Source: a virus | Direction: 5' to 3' (one strand) | Length of the DNA stretch: 48,189 bases | Virus record (IMG/VR): IMGVR_UViG_3300028388_001540 | Coordinates: 1-48,189 of that record | Shown: piece by piece, positions 5,584-11,824 of the stretch | Layout of the letters: each line of letters begins with the position of its first letter | Numbering within the stretch: position 1 is the first letter of the stretch | Translations under genes and position numbers: made by a program | The notes under the pieces: model-generated | Told to the model about the DNA's origin: nothing | Databases searched by the model: none | What the model saw: only the letters and a program-made list of their open reading frames with translations

Positions 5584-5881
5584 AGTAGGATTCCATAAGA
5601 TGAGCTGCCCAACGCAGAAGGTGACGGTATTCCTGTCGGATGAAAAACTAGAGCAAAAAGATATTTCCAAAATGGAAACAACTGAAAGTGGTATGTCGGA
5701 ATTTCCGACACACCATGTGATCCCAACACTTGAAGGAGACGAAGCAGAAGAGTTTATCCGTAAGGCAGACGATAACGTAAGACTGATGAAACAGAGACGC
5801 TGTAAGAATCACGTATGGCGCAAGGACTACCTGAACGGTGGTAAGAAGTGTCAGGTGTGCGGAAAATCAAAAGAAGAATAG
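5549..5881 (+). CDS. Protein with two zinc-knuckle-like motifs
   Basis: 110 residues, taking ATG at 5549 because the protein then opens with MKKEKECPICHKVGFHKMSCP, a compact Cys/His motif. A variable acidic middle follows, and the end has RCKNHVWRKDYLNGGKKCQVCGKSKEE, a second possible zinc site (C, H, C-x2-C). An upstream in-frame ATG at 5432 would add 39 residues that overlap the neighbouring gene. It is probably a small nucleic-acid-binding protein. Confidence 0.6.
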   Translation: MKKEKECPICHKVGFHKMSCPTQKVTVFLSDEKLEQKDISKMETTESGMSEFPTHHVIPTLEGDEAEEFIRKADDNVRLMKQRRCKNHVWRKDYLNGGKKCQVCGKSKEE

Positions 5882-5883
5882 AC

Positions 5884-6111
5884 ATGGATATTACGATGTG
5901 TTCGGGCGAGAAATGCCCACTGAAACAGATATGCTACAGATACACTGCGAAGCCGAGTGAACTCCAATCATACTTTATGAAAGCTCCTGTGCTTGGAGGA
6001 ACGTGTGAGTATTTTTGGAGAACAGAACCAAAGAAGTGTAAGTATGTAAAAAGGGAAGGTGAAAGCTGTACCCTGAATGATAACTGTACGTACCCTAACT
6101 GTAAAGAATGA
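5884..6111 (+). CDS. Cys-rich small phage protein, 75 aa
   Basis: ATG at 5884 lies two bases after the preceding stop. The protein reads MDITMCSGEKCPLKQICYRYTAKPS... and has a C-terminal set CKYVKREGESCTLNDNCTYPNC. The N-terminal C-x4-C-x5-C-x-R-Y segment is a recurring pattern in phages of Bacteroidetes and is probably a metal-binding fold. Its function is not known. It overlaps the RuvC-like gene by 4 bp (ATGA). Confidence 0.65.
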   Translation: MDITMCSGEKCPLKQICYRYTAKPSELQSYFMKAPVLGGTCEYFWRTEPKKCKYVKREGESCTLNDNCTYPNCKE

Positions 6112-6638
6112 AAGCAGTAGCAATAGACCCAAGCCTGAGTAATACGTGTCTTACGGCTTTTGATGTTTCTGGTGACAGGCTCATTGTCATTGACTCAGTG
6201 ACCATAACCACCGAAAAGAACCCAAACAAGAAGATACGTGCATCATCAGACCTTATTGAGAGATGTGTGGATCTGTACAGGGGTTCAAAGCAGTTCATAG
6301 AGCGTTACGTTCCTGACATCATATTCGCAGAGACACCGAGTGGTAGTCAGAGTGCAAGTGGAATGAAGAACTACGGAGTGAGTTGCTTCCTTCTCGCCTC
6401 ATTACCTGATAGATGTCTGGAGGTGACACCACAGGAGGTAAAGATGGCAAGTGTAGGAAAGAAGAACGCCAGTAAGAAGGAGATGATAGAATGGGCCTAT
6501 GAAAAGCACCCTGAAGCACCCTGGCTCATCAGGAACGGTTTCCCCTTAATGAAACAGGAGCATATGGCTGATTCGATAGCAGTGATGTATGCAGGAATGA
6601 GAACAAAGGAGTTTGAATGGTTAACTAAAATCAAGTGA
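6108..6638 (+). CDS. RuvC-like Holliday junction resolvase
   Basis: 176 residues with the RNase H fold signature of RuvC-type nucleases: an N-terminal Asp strand (AVAIDPSLSNTCLTAFD), a second acidic strand (DIIFAETPSG, Glu near residue 74), VTPQEVKMASVGKKNASKKEMIEW, and a C-terminal helix with acidic residue (EHMADSIAVMYAG). Two metal ions would be held by these acids to cut branched DNA. In phages such enzymes clear branches before packaging. It starts by ATGA overlap with the previous gene. Confidence 0.85.
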   Translation: MKAVAIDPSLSNTCLTAFDVSGDRLIVIDSVTITTEKNPNKKIRASSDLIERCVDLYRGSKQFIERYVPDIIFAETPSGSQSASGMKNYGVSCFLLASLPDRCLEVTPQEVKMASVGKKNASKKEMIEWAYEKHPEAPWLIRNGFPLMKQEHMADSIAVMYAGMRTKEFEWLTKIK

Positions 6639-6639
6639 T

Positions 6640-7047
6640 ATGTATGTAAGTCAAGAAACAGCAACTGCACAGGAAATGAACATGGTCATATACGAATTTG
6701 ATCATGGTAAAAAGAAAACGTTTGAAACTGACGATGAGAATCTAAAGAGGATTTACGAGAACACATTCTACGCCACTTGTGGGTATGATAGAAGTTGGGA
6801 TAAGTTGATGCCCGTTGTTTTAAAACTGATAGGTATGAATAAGTTCTTTTTTGACAACGATAAATATATTGGATACAGGTGCGATATCAATCATGAACAT
6901 GGGGTAGGGGAAGAGAATATTATAATACGATTTAATGTATACAGACCAGATCGTAAACAATACATTTATGGCGGGCTGAATTTTGATATGGATCCATTAA
7001 AGGCCGTTTATTACTCAGTATATGACTCAATAAAAAAGATGCAATGA
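6640..7047 (+). CDS. Hypothetical protein, 135 aa
   Basis: MYVSQETATAQEMNMVIYEFDHGKKKTF... is a mixed helix/strand protein rich in Tyr and Asp, ending DPLKAVYYSVYDSIKKMQ. No family is recognised. It starts 1 nt after the RuvC-like stop, and its own TGA overlaps the next ATG, so it belongs to that operon. The ATG at 6679 is an alternative start. Confidence 0.7.
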   Translation: MYVSQETATAQEMNMVIYEFDHGKKKTFETDDENLKRIYENTFYATCGYDRSWDKLMPVVLKLIGMNKFFFDNDKYIGYRCDINHEHGVGEENIIIRFNVYRPDRKQYIYGGLNFDMDPLKAVYYSVYDSIKKMQ

Positions 7048-7244
7048 AAAAGAAACAACGGATGCACTACTATGGCGTATTGGCCACGTACAATCCTTAT
7101 GATGATACATGGTATGCATTTCACAGAGATGATGTCAGTACTTACTTTATTGACAGGAATGCTGTCACTTTAGGAAAAGGAAAGGATGCGCTTTCAGCTA
7201 TGAACGACTACCTATACAAGAAGATCACTTCCGCCCTCTCTTAG
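7044..7244 (+). CDS. Hypothetical protein, 66 aa
   Basis: MKKKQRMHYYGVLATYNPYDDTWYAFHRDD... looks like a small beta-strand protein ending in a helix (DALSAMNDYLYKKITSALS). It starts by ATGA overlap and is the last gene of the 5884-7244 run. Its last 20 bases overlap the 3' end of the opposite-strand gene 7225-7497. Confidence 0.65.
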   Translation: MKKKQRMHYYGVLATYNPYDDTWYAFHRDDVSTYFIDRNAVTLGKGKDALSAMNDYLYKKITSALS

Positions 7245-7497
7245 GCTGACGTTTCTTTTGACCTTTACCCCTTGCTCTGCGATCGCCAGGCATGTCTTTT
7301 TTAGAGCCTCGGTTTACGGATCGGGGCTTTTTTACTACCCCATTCTTTGTGTGTGACATATCGTTGTTGTCACCTTTCCTCACAGTACCTTTCTTTACGG
7401 CCTTGCGTCTTGCCTTGTTACGGGCAGCACGTTTTTTCTTCTGTTCTTCTGAAGATTGAAACTTTTTATACTCAGATTTGTAATCTCGCTTTGCCAT
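7225..7497 (-). CDS. Highly basic phage protein, degenerate HNH-like family
   Basis: 90 residues from the ATG at 7497 (MAKRDYKSEYKKFQSS...). A longer frame to 7554 would overlap the 7525 gene, so I take the shorter start. The sequence RAARNKARRKAVKKGTVRKGDNNDMSH...PRSVNRGSKKDMPGDRR follows a very common phage family in which a 'KGD..DV.HKDGN....N' block resembles an HNH motif. Here the central His survives (MSH) but the usual HxDGN asparagines are changed, so catalysis is doubtful. The charge suggests DNA binding. Confidence 0.7.
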   Translation of the reverse strand: MAKRDYKSEYKKFQSSEEQKKKRAARNKARRKAVKKGTVRKGDNNDMSHTKNGVVKKPRSVNRGSKKDMPGDRRARGKGQKKRQPKRGRK

Positions 7498-7512
7498 ATA
7501 ACAAAGATACGT

Positions 7513-7520
7513 TATATTTG
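7513..7520 (+). promoter_or_regulatory. Bacteroidetes -7 box TATATTTG, 4 nt before ATG
   Basis: TATATTTG then AATA then the ATG at 7525. A start site about 5 nt after the box would fall at or beside the ATG. Confidence 0.65.
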
Positions 7521-7524
7521 AATA

Positions 7525-7911
7525 ATGGAGAGCAACACAACGAGGAGGATACATGAGGACCTGAAAGCCTCAGATAAAAGCGGTTACGAAGAATACGGTG
7601 TAACAGTCGATAGAAAAGACTACACTCAGAAGGAGTGGTTGCAACATGCGTATGAGGAAGTTCTTGATACTGCAAAATATCTTAAAAGGGCTATTGATAC
7701 GTCAGGAACGTTATCACCAGAGAAGGCGGCAGTGGATGTTCTGTTGCAGATAGATGCAAGCATCAATACAGAGATGGGTGAAGACACGTCTCCAGAGGAA
7801 AGAGCTGCGTTCAAAAAGGTATCATCACTCATACTCGAAAGATGTAAGTACATAGACCCTGACAGGTTTACTATTCCCAGCCCGCCTCCAGGAGTGTTAG
7901 CACCATTATGA
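7525..7911 (+). CDS. Hypothetical phage protein, 128 aa
   Basis: The N-terminal half has DYTQKEWLQHAYEEVLDTAKYLKRAI, a helical block with conserved-looking W, H, EE, D and YLKR. This block recurs in small phage proteins, sometimes beside nucleotide metabolism genes, without an assigned role. The middle is helical and the end is Pro-rich (PSPPPGVLAPL). The gene has its own near-leaderless promoter. Its last 41 bases overlap the opposite-strand gene 7871-8095. Confidence 0.7.
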   Translation: MESNTTRRIHEDLKASDKSGYEEYGVTVDRKDYTQKEWLQHAYEEVLDTAKYLKRAIDTSGTLSPEKAAVDVLLQIDASINTEMGEDTSPEERAAFKKVSSLILERCKYIDPDRFTIPSPPPGVLAPL

Positions 7912-8095
7912 GCCTGTCATAGTAAGGCATGTAAGCTCTGTTCCCAGAGTTTGCTTCCAATATCCTTACGTGAGAGTCTATCATCTTACCTACGTTGGTA
8001 ATCATTGACTCATTGTTCAATCTAACCTGATTGTCCATGTTCATGAACGGCTGAAGTCTTTTCTTCAGTTCCTTGAAGTTCTTTGGTTTATCCAT
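7871..8095 (-). CDS. Hypothetical protein, 74 aa
   Basis: MDKPKNFKELKKRLQPFMNMDNQVRLNNESMITNVGKMIDSH... is probably all helical. It starts inside the last 8 bases of the acetyltransferase gene on the same strand, so the pair forms a two-gene leftward unit. Its 3' end overlaps the converging 7525-7911 gene by 41 bp. No family is recognised. Confidence 0.65.
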   Translation of the reverse strand: MDKPKNFKELKKRLQPFMNMDNQVRLNNESMITNVGKMIDSHVRILEANSGNRAYMPYYDRLIMVLTLLEAGWE

Positions 8096-8555
8096 TGTAC
8101 GTAAATATCATTTTATCCCTGAACCCTCTTCTTGTATTAACGAATTTAGGCAGCGAACATACGAGTTTGAAGTTACATCTTGTAAGTAATCTTATGATAG
8201 GTTCATTGTCACTTACAACCTCTGCAAAAACGTTCATCCATCCGTTCTCCATCAGAAAGTACTGCATGAGTTCCATTCCTGTTCCGAAACGTCTGTAATC
8301 TGGATGCACACACATTGATACCTCCATGTTGTGTATGTTACTGAACATGATTCCCTGAACTCCAATGATGACCCCTATTATATCTCCATCAACAATAGCG
8401 ACATAGGTATCGCAGTTACTGTTCAGTACAACCTTCGATATGATACCGTCAGCATCTACAGCATCTATCATCATCATTCCTGACTCATCGGCACACAGCT
8501 TTACCAGTTGTTCTATGGCGTATCCCTCGGTGCTTTTTGCTTTTCTTATATCCAT
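8088..8555 (-). CDS. GNAT-family N-acetyltransferase
   Basis: 155 residues with the GNAT fold: an N-terminal MDIRKAKSTEGYAIEQLVKL helix, central strands (TYVAIVDGDIIGVIIG) and the acetyl-CoA-binding motif A (MEVSMCVHPDYRRFGTGMELMQYF, with R-R-x-G-x-G). The C-terminal NEPIIRLLTRCNFKLV block is where the family places its last helix and strand. The substrate cannot be told; phage GNATs may acetylate host proteins or small molecules. It is an accessory gene facing left between two rightward units. Confidence 0.85.
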   Translation of the reverse strand: MDIRKAKSTEGYAIEQLVKLCADESGMMMIDAVDADGIISKVVLNSNCDTYVAIVDGDIIGVIIGVQGIMFSNIHNMEVSMCVHPDYRRFGTGMELMQYFLMENGWMNVFAEVVSDNEPIIRLLTRCNFKLVCSLPKFVNTRRGFRDKMIFTYNG

Positions 8556-8587
8556 TTTAAAATATTTGCTTGCTAATTTATGAATAG

Positions 8588-8603
8588 TTTTTACATTGCG
8601 CCC
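8588..8603 (+). promoter_or_regulatory. Second-class promoter-like motif (TTTTTACATTGCGCCC)
   Basis: This is a relative of the elements at 2517 and 3987, with one extra base before TTGCGCC. It lies 42 nt upstream of the ATG at 8645, between diverging genes. Confidence 0.35.
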
Positions 8604-8644
8604 ATCATTTGAAAAAACAATTTTAAACCACTAACTTTAAAAAC

Positions 8645-8899
8645 ATGCAAAAAGAAGGCGCAGTACGTGAAGAGGAAAAAAGAGAGCTGAGAAAAAATGC
8701 CATGGAAGTGGCGAGTAAATACTCCCCAGACCTCAATGAATTACAGAGGGTGGTTATAGACAGGAGTACGACCATATACGTTAAAAAAGGTATCGATCCT
8801 GCCGAGGCAAGAAAAAAGTTCATAGAAAAGATGCAGACAAGACAGTACGACATCAGGTACAAGAACTACGATACATCGGAAATGATAGGTGATGAGTGA
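8645..8899 (+). CDS. Hypothetical helical protein, 84 aa
   Basis: MQKEGAVREEEKRELRKNAMEVASKYSPDLNELQRVVIDRSTT... is charged and probably helical throughout. No family is recognised. It is followed, with overlapping ends, by the 8892 gene, and the pair ends at the terminator at 9165-9197. Confidence 0.7.
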   Translation: MQKEGAVREEEKRELRKNAMEVASKYSPDLNELQRVVIDRSTTIYVKKGIDPAEARKKFIEKMQTRQYDIRYKNYDTSEMIGDE

Positions 8900-9101
8900 T
8901 GAACTGAAAATGATTCTATTGAAAGAACTGATGTTCGGTAAGAATGTCTGGGACCATGAGAACAGGGAAGAGATAATGATCCTTCATGATTTCGGATATG
9001 TAAAGGTGTACGACCTTAACATGGAATTTGCCGCAACAACTGAACTGGGAATAAATGAACTTGAAAGATTGATCAAACTTTATTTTGTATTTCTGAATTG
9101 A
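8892..9101 (+). CDS. Hypothetical protein, 69 aa
   Basis: ATG at 8892 gives MSDELKMILLKELMFGKNVWDHENREEIM...; a GTG at 8889 would add one residue. The sequence alternates short helices and strands and may be a small winged-helix-like protein (ILHDFGYVKVYDLNMEF...TTELGINELERLIKLY), which is a guess from pattern only. It overlaps the end of the previous gene by 8 bp. Confidence 0.6.
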   Translation: MSDELKMILLKELMFGKNVWDHENREEIMILHDFGYVKVYDLNMEFAATTELGINELERLIKLYFVFLN

Positions 9102-9164
9102 ATTGTTAGTTTTACATCGTTCAATTTTTGAGTGATAGTTTTCTGATTGGGCTTAGAAAACGTG

Positions 9165-9197
9165 AAGGCCTCCGCAAATGTGGGGGCTTTCTTTTTT
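9165..9197 (+). terminator. Rho-independent terminator
   Basis: AAGGCCTCC (9165-9173) pairs with GGGGGCTTT (9182-9190), with wobbles, and is followed by CTTTTTT. The next promoter box starts at 9200, so termination and initiation are back to back. Confidence 0.8.
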
Positions 9198-9199
9198 CG

Positions 9200-9207
9200 T
9201 ATATTTG
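9200..9207 (+). promoter_or_regulatory. Bacteroidetes -7 box TATATTTG, 3 nt before ATG
   Basis: TATATTTG then AAC then the ATG at 9211. It lies directly after the terminator at 9165-9197. Confidence 0.65.
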
Positions 9208-9210
9208 AAC

Positions 9211-9861
9211 ATGGCTCAACTCAATGCAAACACCCCATATATTCAATGCTACGTAAGAAACAGTTGGATAGGTATGGGAGATGGTGTTACTGAGGGTTAC
9301 ATATTCGGTGTCAAGTCGATGCTGAACAGACCCATGCACTTTCATTTTCAATCAAGTTTCGGTGCTGTTTTCTGGATGCTTCCAATAGCCGCTTTCTGTC
9401 ACGATGAGAACTTTGACAGGATATCTGAAAACGAAGAGGAAAGGTTGAAGATATTGCAGACATGGGACTGTCAGTCAAACAATATAGCGGTAACTACATT
9501 TGCTTTTCTTCAGAACAAGAGAGTGGATGTACATTGCAGGGATGGTAAGTGGAGGTCTGGAAAATATCTTTTCACGATAGATGACTATGAGGGTGACCTG
9601 AATGAACTCAATGTCGGTTACTCCAACGATCAGGACTCAAAGTGTTATCAGTTCATAGTTCTAGATGACGGTAACTTCTGCATACCACCGAACAATCTTT
9701 GCAGGTGGCATAATCCAGACTTCATAGTCCCTTACCCTCAAGACAACGTTCCTAAGATAAAAATATTCAACAAACAGCTTACGTCAGAGGACATAGACAG
9801 AAGCTATGGTAACTCTGCATATTTCTTTTACAATGATACCAAGAAAGAAGAAGATCTGTAA
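9211..9861 (+). CDS. Conserved-looking phage protein of unknown function, 216 aa
   Basis: The start is the ATG at 9211; a longer frame from 9178 would begin inside the terminator. The protein opens MAQLNANTPYIQCYVRNSWIGMGDGVTEGYIFGVKSM and continues through RPMHFHFQSSFGAVFWMLPIAAFCHDE, a pattern I associate with a phage family of unknown role; it is probably a beta-rich globular protein. It has its own near-leaderless promoter. Its end overlaps the next gene by 29 bp. Confidence 0.7.
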   Translation: MAQLNANTPYIQCYVRNSWIGMGDGVTEGYIFGVKSMLNRPMHFHFQSSFGAVFWMLPIAAFCHDENFDRISENEEERLKILQTWDCQSNNIAVTTFAFLQNKRVDVHCRDGKWRSGKYLFTIDDYEGDLNELNVGYSNDQDSKCYQFIVLDDGNFCIPPNNLCRWHNPDFIVPYPQDNVPKIKIFNKQLTSEDIDRSYGNSAYFFYNDTKKEEDL

Positions 9862-10249
9862 AGATTGCGAAAGAGAGGATTACATATGGAGTAAAGGAAG
9901 GTGTAAGCCATGCTCGATCAAGAACTCTAAAAAAGGAAGGTTAATAGGCTTCTCTAAATCAGCAAAGAAAAAAATAGACCTAGACACCAAGTTTTACGAG
10001 GAGATATGGTCTGAACGCCCTCATTACTGCGAGGAATGCGACAAGCATTTAGGTGAAACTTGGGCTAAATATATGTTCTCCCACATTTTGTCTAAGGGTT
10101 CGCAACCAAAACTTAGACACAATAAAGACAATATCAACATTTTATGCTTGGAGTGCCATCAGAAGTGGGAGTTTGGGGATAAAAAGTCTATGAAGATTTA
10201 CCCTGCCAACGAGAGGATGATAGAGCTTCTGAAGCAAAGCCTTTTGTAA
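9833..10249 (+). CDS. HNH/NinG-like zinc protein
   Basis: 138 residues from the ATG at 9833; an upstream in-frame ATG at 9806 is possible. An N-terminal zinc ribbon (CKDCEREDYIWSKGRCKPC) precedes EEIWSERPHYCEECDKHLGETW...FSHILSKGSQPKLRHNKDNINILCLECHQKWEFG. The order Cys-x2-Cys, His, Asn-rich turn, Cys-x2-Cys-His is that of HNH nucleases and of NinG/Rap recombination proteins. It may therefore cut or bind branched or double-stranded DNA. Which of these it is cannot be decided by eye. Confidence 0.65.
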   Translation: MIPRKKKICKDCEREDYIWSKGRCKPCSIKNSKKGRLIGFSKSAKKKIDLDTKFYEEIWSERPHYCEECDKHLGETWAKYMFSHILSKGSQPKLRHNKDNINILCLECHQKWEFGDKKSMKIYPANERMIELLKQSLL

Positions 10250-10263
10250 TTCACTTATATTCA

Positions 10264-10277
10264 GTAACTTAGCGGTG
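10264..10277 (+). promoter_or_regulatory. Second-class promoter-like motif (GTAACTTAGCGGTG)
   Basis: It shares ACTTAGCGGT with 2094-2103. It lies 15 nt before the ATG at 10293, which has no good TAnnTTTG box. Confidence 0.35.
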
Positions 10278-10292
10278 TAAATACTTGTTAAG

Positions 10293-10499
10293 ATGAATAA
10301 GAAGTCATGGAATGTGGTCTATTTCAATCGCCCAGAAGTACATAAGAACTATGTATGGAGCGATGGGAATCGTTATTTTGACGGGTTCTTAGGTGATGAC
10401 AATTCAGTGTACAGAAAAACATCAGGAGTTCCTGTAAAGGAGCCTGAAGCTGTGTATTGGACAGAAAGGCCTAAGCCTGTATCAGACGATGACGAATAG
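10293..10499 (+). CDS. Hypothetical protein, 68 aa
   Basis: MNKKSWNVVYFNRPEVHKNYVWSDGNRYFDGFLGDDNSVYRK... is Trp/Tyr-rich and probably a small beta fold; it ends in an acidic tail (PVSDDDE). No family is recognised. Its last 18 bases overlap the 3' end of the opposite-strand gene 10482-10703. Confidence 0.6.
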   Translation: MNKKSWNVVYFNRPEVHKNYVWSDGNRYFDGFLGDDNSVYRKTSGVPVKEPEAVYWTERPKPVSDDDE

Positions 10500-10703
10500 A
10501 TCGTCAGTCCAACATAAGGGTGTGTAATCCTCTTCAAACTCACCAAGAACAAACTCCTTGGTCAGCCAAAACCTTTCTCCTGTTGTAATGTCAATGTGGT
10601 CTACTTCAAATATGTGAAGACCTTTCTTTTCTTTATGTTCCTTGAGATAAAAAACCTCTCCTGGATTCATATCAAGGAAACTTTTTTGTAATATTGCTAC
10701 CAT
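10482..10703 (-). CDS. Hypothetical protein, 73 aa
   Basis: The ATG at 10703 gives MVAILQKSFLDMNPGEVFYLKEHKEKKGLHIFEVDHIDITTGERFWLTKEF..., which looks like a small beta-barrel. A GTG two codons upstream is possible. The start codon overlaps by 2 bp the start codon of the opposite gene at 10702 (CATG). A TATATTTG box on this strand (10716-10709) lies 5 nt upstream, so the message should begin at or next to the ATG. Confidence 0.65.
   Translation of the reverse strand: MVAILQKSFLDMNPGEVFYLKEHKEKKGLHIFEVDHIDITTGERFWLTKEFVLGEFEEDYTPLCWTDDLFVIV
10689..10696 (+). promoter_or_regulatory. -7 box TAATATTG, 5 nt before ATG
   Basis: One mismatch to TAnnTTTG. It serves the 10702 gene and lies within the coding region of the opposite gene. 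Confidence 0.5.
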
Positions 10704-11049
10704 GGACACAAATATAACACAAGCTTTCTTTGAAGCAATAGATTATTCTCACGTAAAGCACATTATCAGGTCAAATAAGAGTATAAAATCCTATTGGGGA
10801 GGCAAAACTCCGTCAATAGCCGACCTGAAGCGTGTAATAAAGAACATGTGGGAAAGAGTATCCAAGCACGAGTCAGCAGAGGACTGCGTGAATGGGATTG
10901 TAATGATAAAGAACGGAGACGATATCAGGATCGACTTCCTTTATCTTTCTTACTCTTTGAGGAACTCTGAACGATCTTCAGAAGATAACCAGGAAGAGAC
11001 TCAGCAAGCTTCTGAGCCTGAGAAAGGATCTTCTTTGATTCTTCCGTAA
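10702..11049 (+). CDS. Hypothetical protein, 115 aa
   Basis: MDTNITQAFFEAIDYSHVKHIIRSNKSIKSYWGGKTPSIADLKRVIKNMWERV... is a helical protein that shades, after LSYSLRN, into a low-complexity acidic tail (SSEDNQEETQQASEPEKGSS). The last 125 bases, which encode that tail, are overlapped on the other strand by a 58-codon gene; the tail probably reflects constraint from that gene. No family is recognised. Confidence 0.6.
   Translation: MDTNITQAFFEAIDYSHVKHIIRSNKSIKSYWGGKTPSIADLKRVIKNMWERVSKHESAEDCVNGIVMIKNGDDIRIDFLYLSYSLRNSERSSEDNQEETQQASEPEKGSSLILP
10709..10716 (-). promoter_or_regulatory. Bacteroidetes -7 box TATATTTG, 5 nt before ATG
   Basis: On the minus strand TATATTTG is followed by TGTCC and the ATG at 10703. 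With the plus-strand box at 10689-10696 it forms a symmetric pair of overlapping divergent promoters. Confidence 0.6.
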
Positions 11050-11101
11050 TATCGTACTTAATTACGATCTTCTTTTTCTTAGGGTCTATTTTTATTTCCA
11101 T
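10925..11101 (-). CDS. Hypothetical basic protein, 58 aa, antisense to the 10702 gene
   Basis: ATG at 11101 gives MEIKIDPKKKKIVIKYDITE...KILSQAQKLAESLPGYLLKIVQ with a Lys/Ser tail, ending TGA at 10925. Its start overlaps the TAA of the upstream 31-aa gene (TAATG), which strongly supports translation. Of its 177 bases, 125 overlap the 3' end of the converging 10702-11049 gene. The sequence suggests a strand followed by an amphipathic helix. No family is recognised. Confidence 0.65.
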   Translation of the reverse strand: MEIKIDPKKKKIVIKYDITEESKKILSQAQKLAESLPGYLLKIVQSSSKSKKDKGSRS

Positions 11102-11196
11102 TAGGAGTTTATTATAATCATTATAAGAACGATAGCTAATGCTACGAATATTAAAGCCTCTATTATAGGAGGCTTTGCATTTGTGTTTGCTGTCAT
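11101..11196 (-). CDS. 31-aa single-span membrane peptide
   Basis: ATG at 11196 overlaps the stop of the GIY-YIG gene (ATGA) and the TAA at 11101-11103 overlaps the next ATG. The peptide MTANTNAKPPIIEALIFVALAIVLIMIIINS has a short polar N-terminus and one hydrophobic helix of about 16-18 residues. Tight coupling at both ends argues that it is expressed. It might modify the membrane or act as a holin- or antiholin-like accessory, but that is speculation. A hairpin at 11153-11176 lies inside its coding sequence. Confidence 0.6.
   Translation of the reverse strand: MTANTNAKPPIIEALIFVALAIVLIMIIINS
11153..11176. terminator. Perfect 8-bp hairpin, possible terminator
   Basis: AAAGCCTC pairs with GAGGCTTT around TATTATAG. 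T-runs are short on either side, so termination is uncertain. It falls within the 31-aa membrane gene and could end the converging 10702 transcript. Confidence 0.35.
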
Positions 11197-11819
11197 TTCA
11201 AGTTGTGTGTTTTACCGACTATTATTAAACTTGACTTATTTCTTCTTCTACCATTTAACCATTGCTTTAATCTGCTGTAGGTTAATCCTAATGCTTCAGC
11301 CGCATCACCTATACAGTCATAGTAAATACCAGTCTCTAAGCATAATACAGTCTTAGAGTTTGCGTTATTGCCACCCTTGGAATGATATGATATTTTCTTT
11401 AATGCCTCCTTTGTATGTTTGTGGTTTCTCCTATCCCTTTTGAATTCCTCGCTATGTTTCACACCATACATTCCGTTATTTTCCCCTTTATTTTTAATAC
11501 TTATTTTTCTTTTTGATTCTTCACTCATTTTTTTGGGTGAATTACTTGAATTAACAAGGACGCAATTCAAACCATTGTCTCCAATAGCGTTGTAATATTC
11601 CTGATAATACCTTTCTTTATCGTTCAATTCAAATTCTTCACATTCACATAAAACATCAAATGAATGATTTTCATACCCATATTTTTGTATTGAGTTATAA
11701 AGTCTTAATTGCTTGCTAAAGTGATTGTATTTATAGTATTTGAATCTTTTTTCTATATCAGTACTTTGCCCAATATAGACCTTTCCGCTTGGGCTTGTTA
11801 TTTTGTATATACCAATCAT
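11193..11819 (-). CDS. Free-standing GIY-YIG homing endonuclease
   Basis: 208 residues. The GIY-YIG nuclease domain opens with IGIYKITSPSGKVYIGQSTDIEKRF, with GIY at 3-5 and YIG about 10 residues later. NUMOD3-like DNA-binding repeats follow (SEESKRKISIKNKGENNGMYGVKHSEE), then a NUMOD1-like helix-turn-helix at the C-terminus (CLETGIYYDCIGDAAEALGLTYSRLKQWLNG...). Such enzymes cut intronless alleles to spread themselves. No intron is evident here; it sits 5 bp after the exonuclease gene. Its DNA is clearly AT-richer than its neighbours, which suggests recent arrival. Confidence 0.9.
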   Translation of the reverse strand: MIGIYKITSPSGKVYIGQSTDIEKRFKYYKYNHFSKQLRLYNSIQKYGYENHSFDVLCECEEFELNDKERYYQEYYNAIGDNGLNCVLVNSSNSPKKMSEESKRKISIKNKGENNGMYGVKHSEEFKRDRRNHKHTKEALKKISYHSKGGNNANSKTVLCLETGIYYDCIGDAAEALGLTYSRLKQWLNGRRRNKSSLIIVGKTHNLK

Positions 11820-11824
11820 TGATT

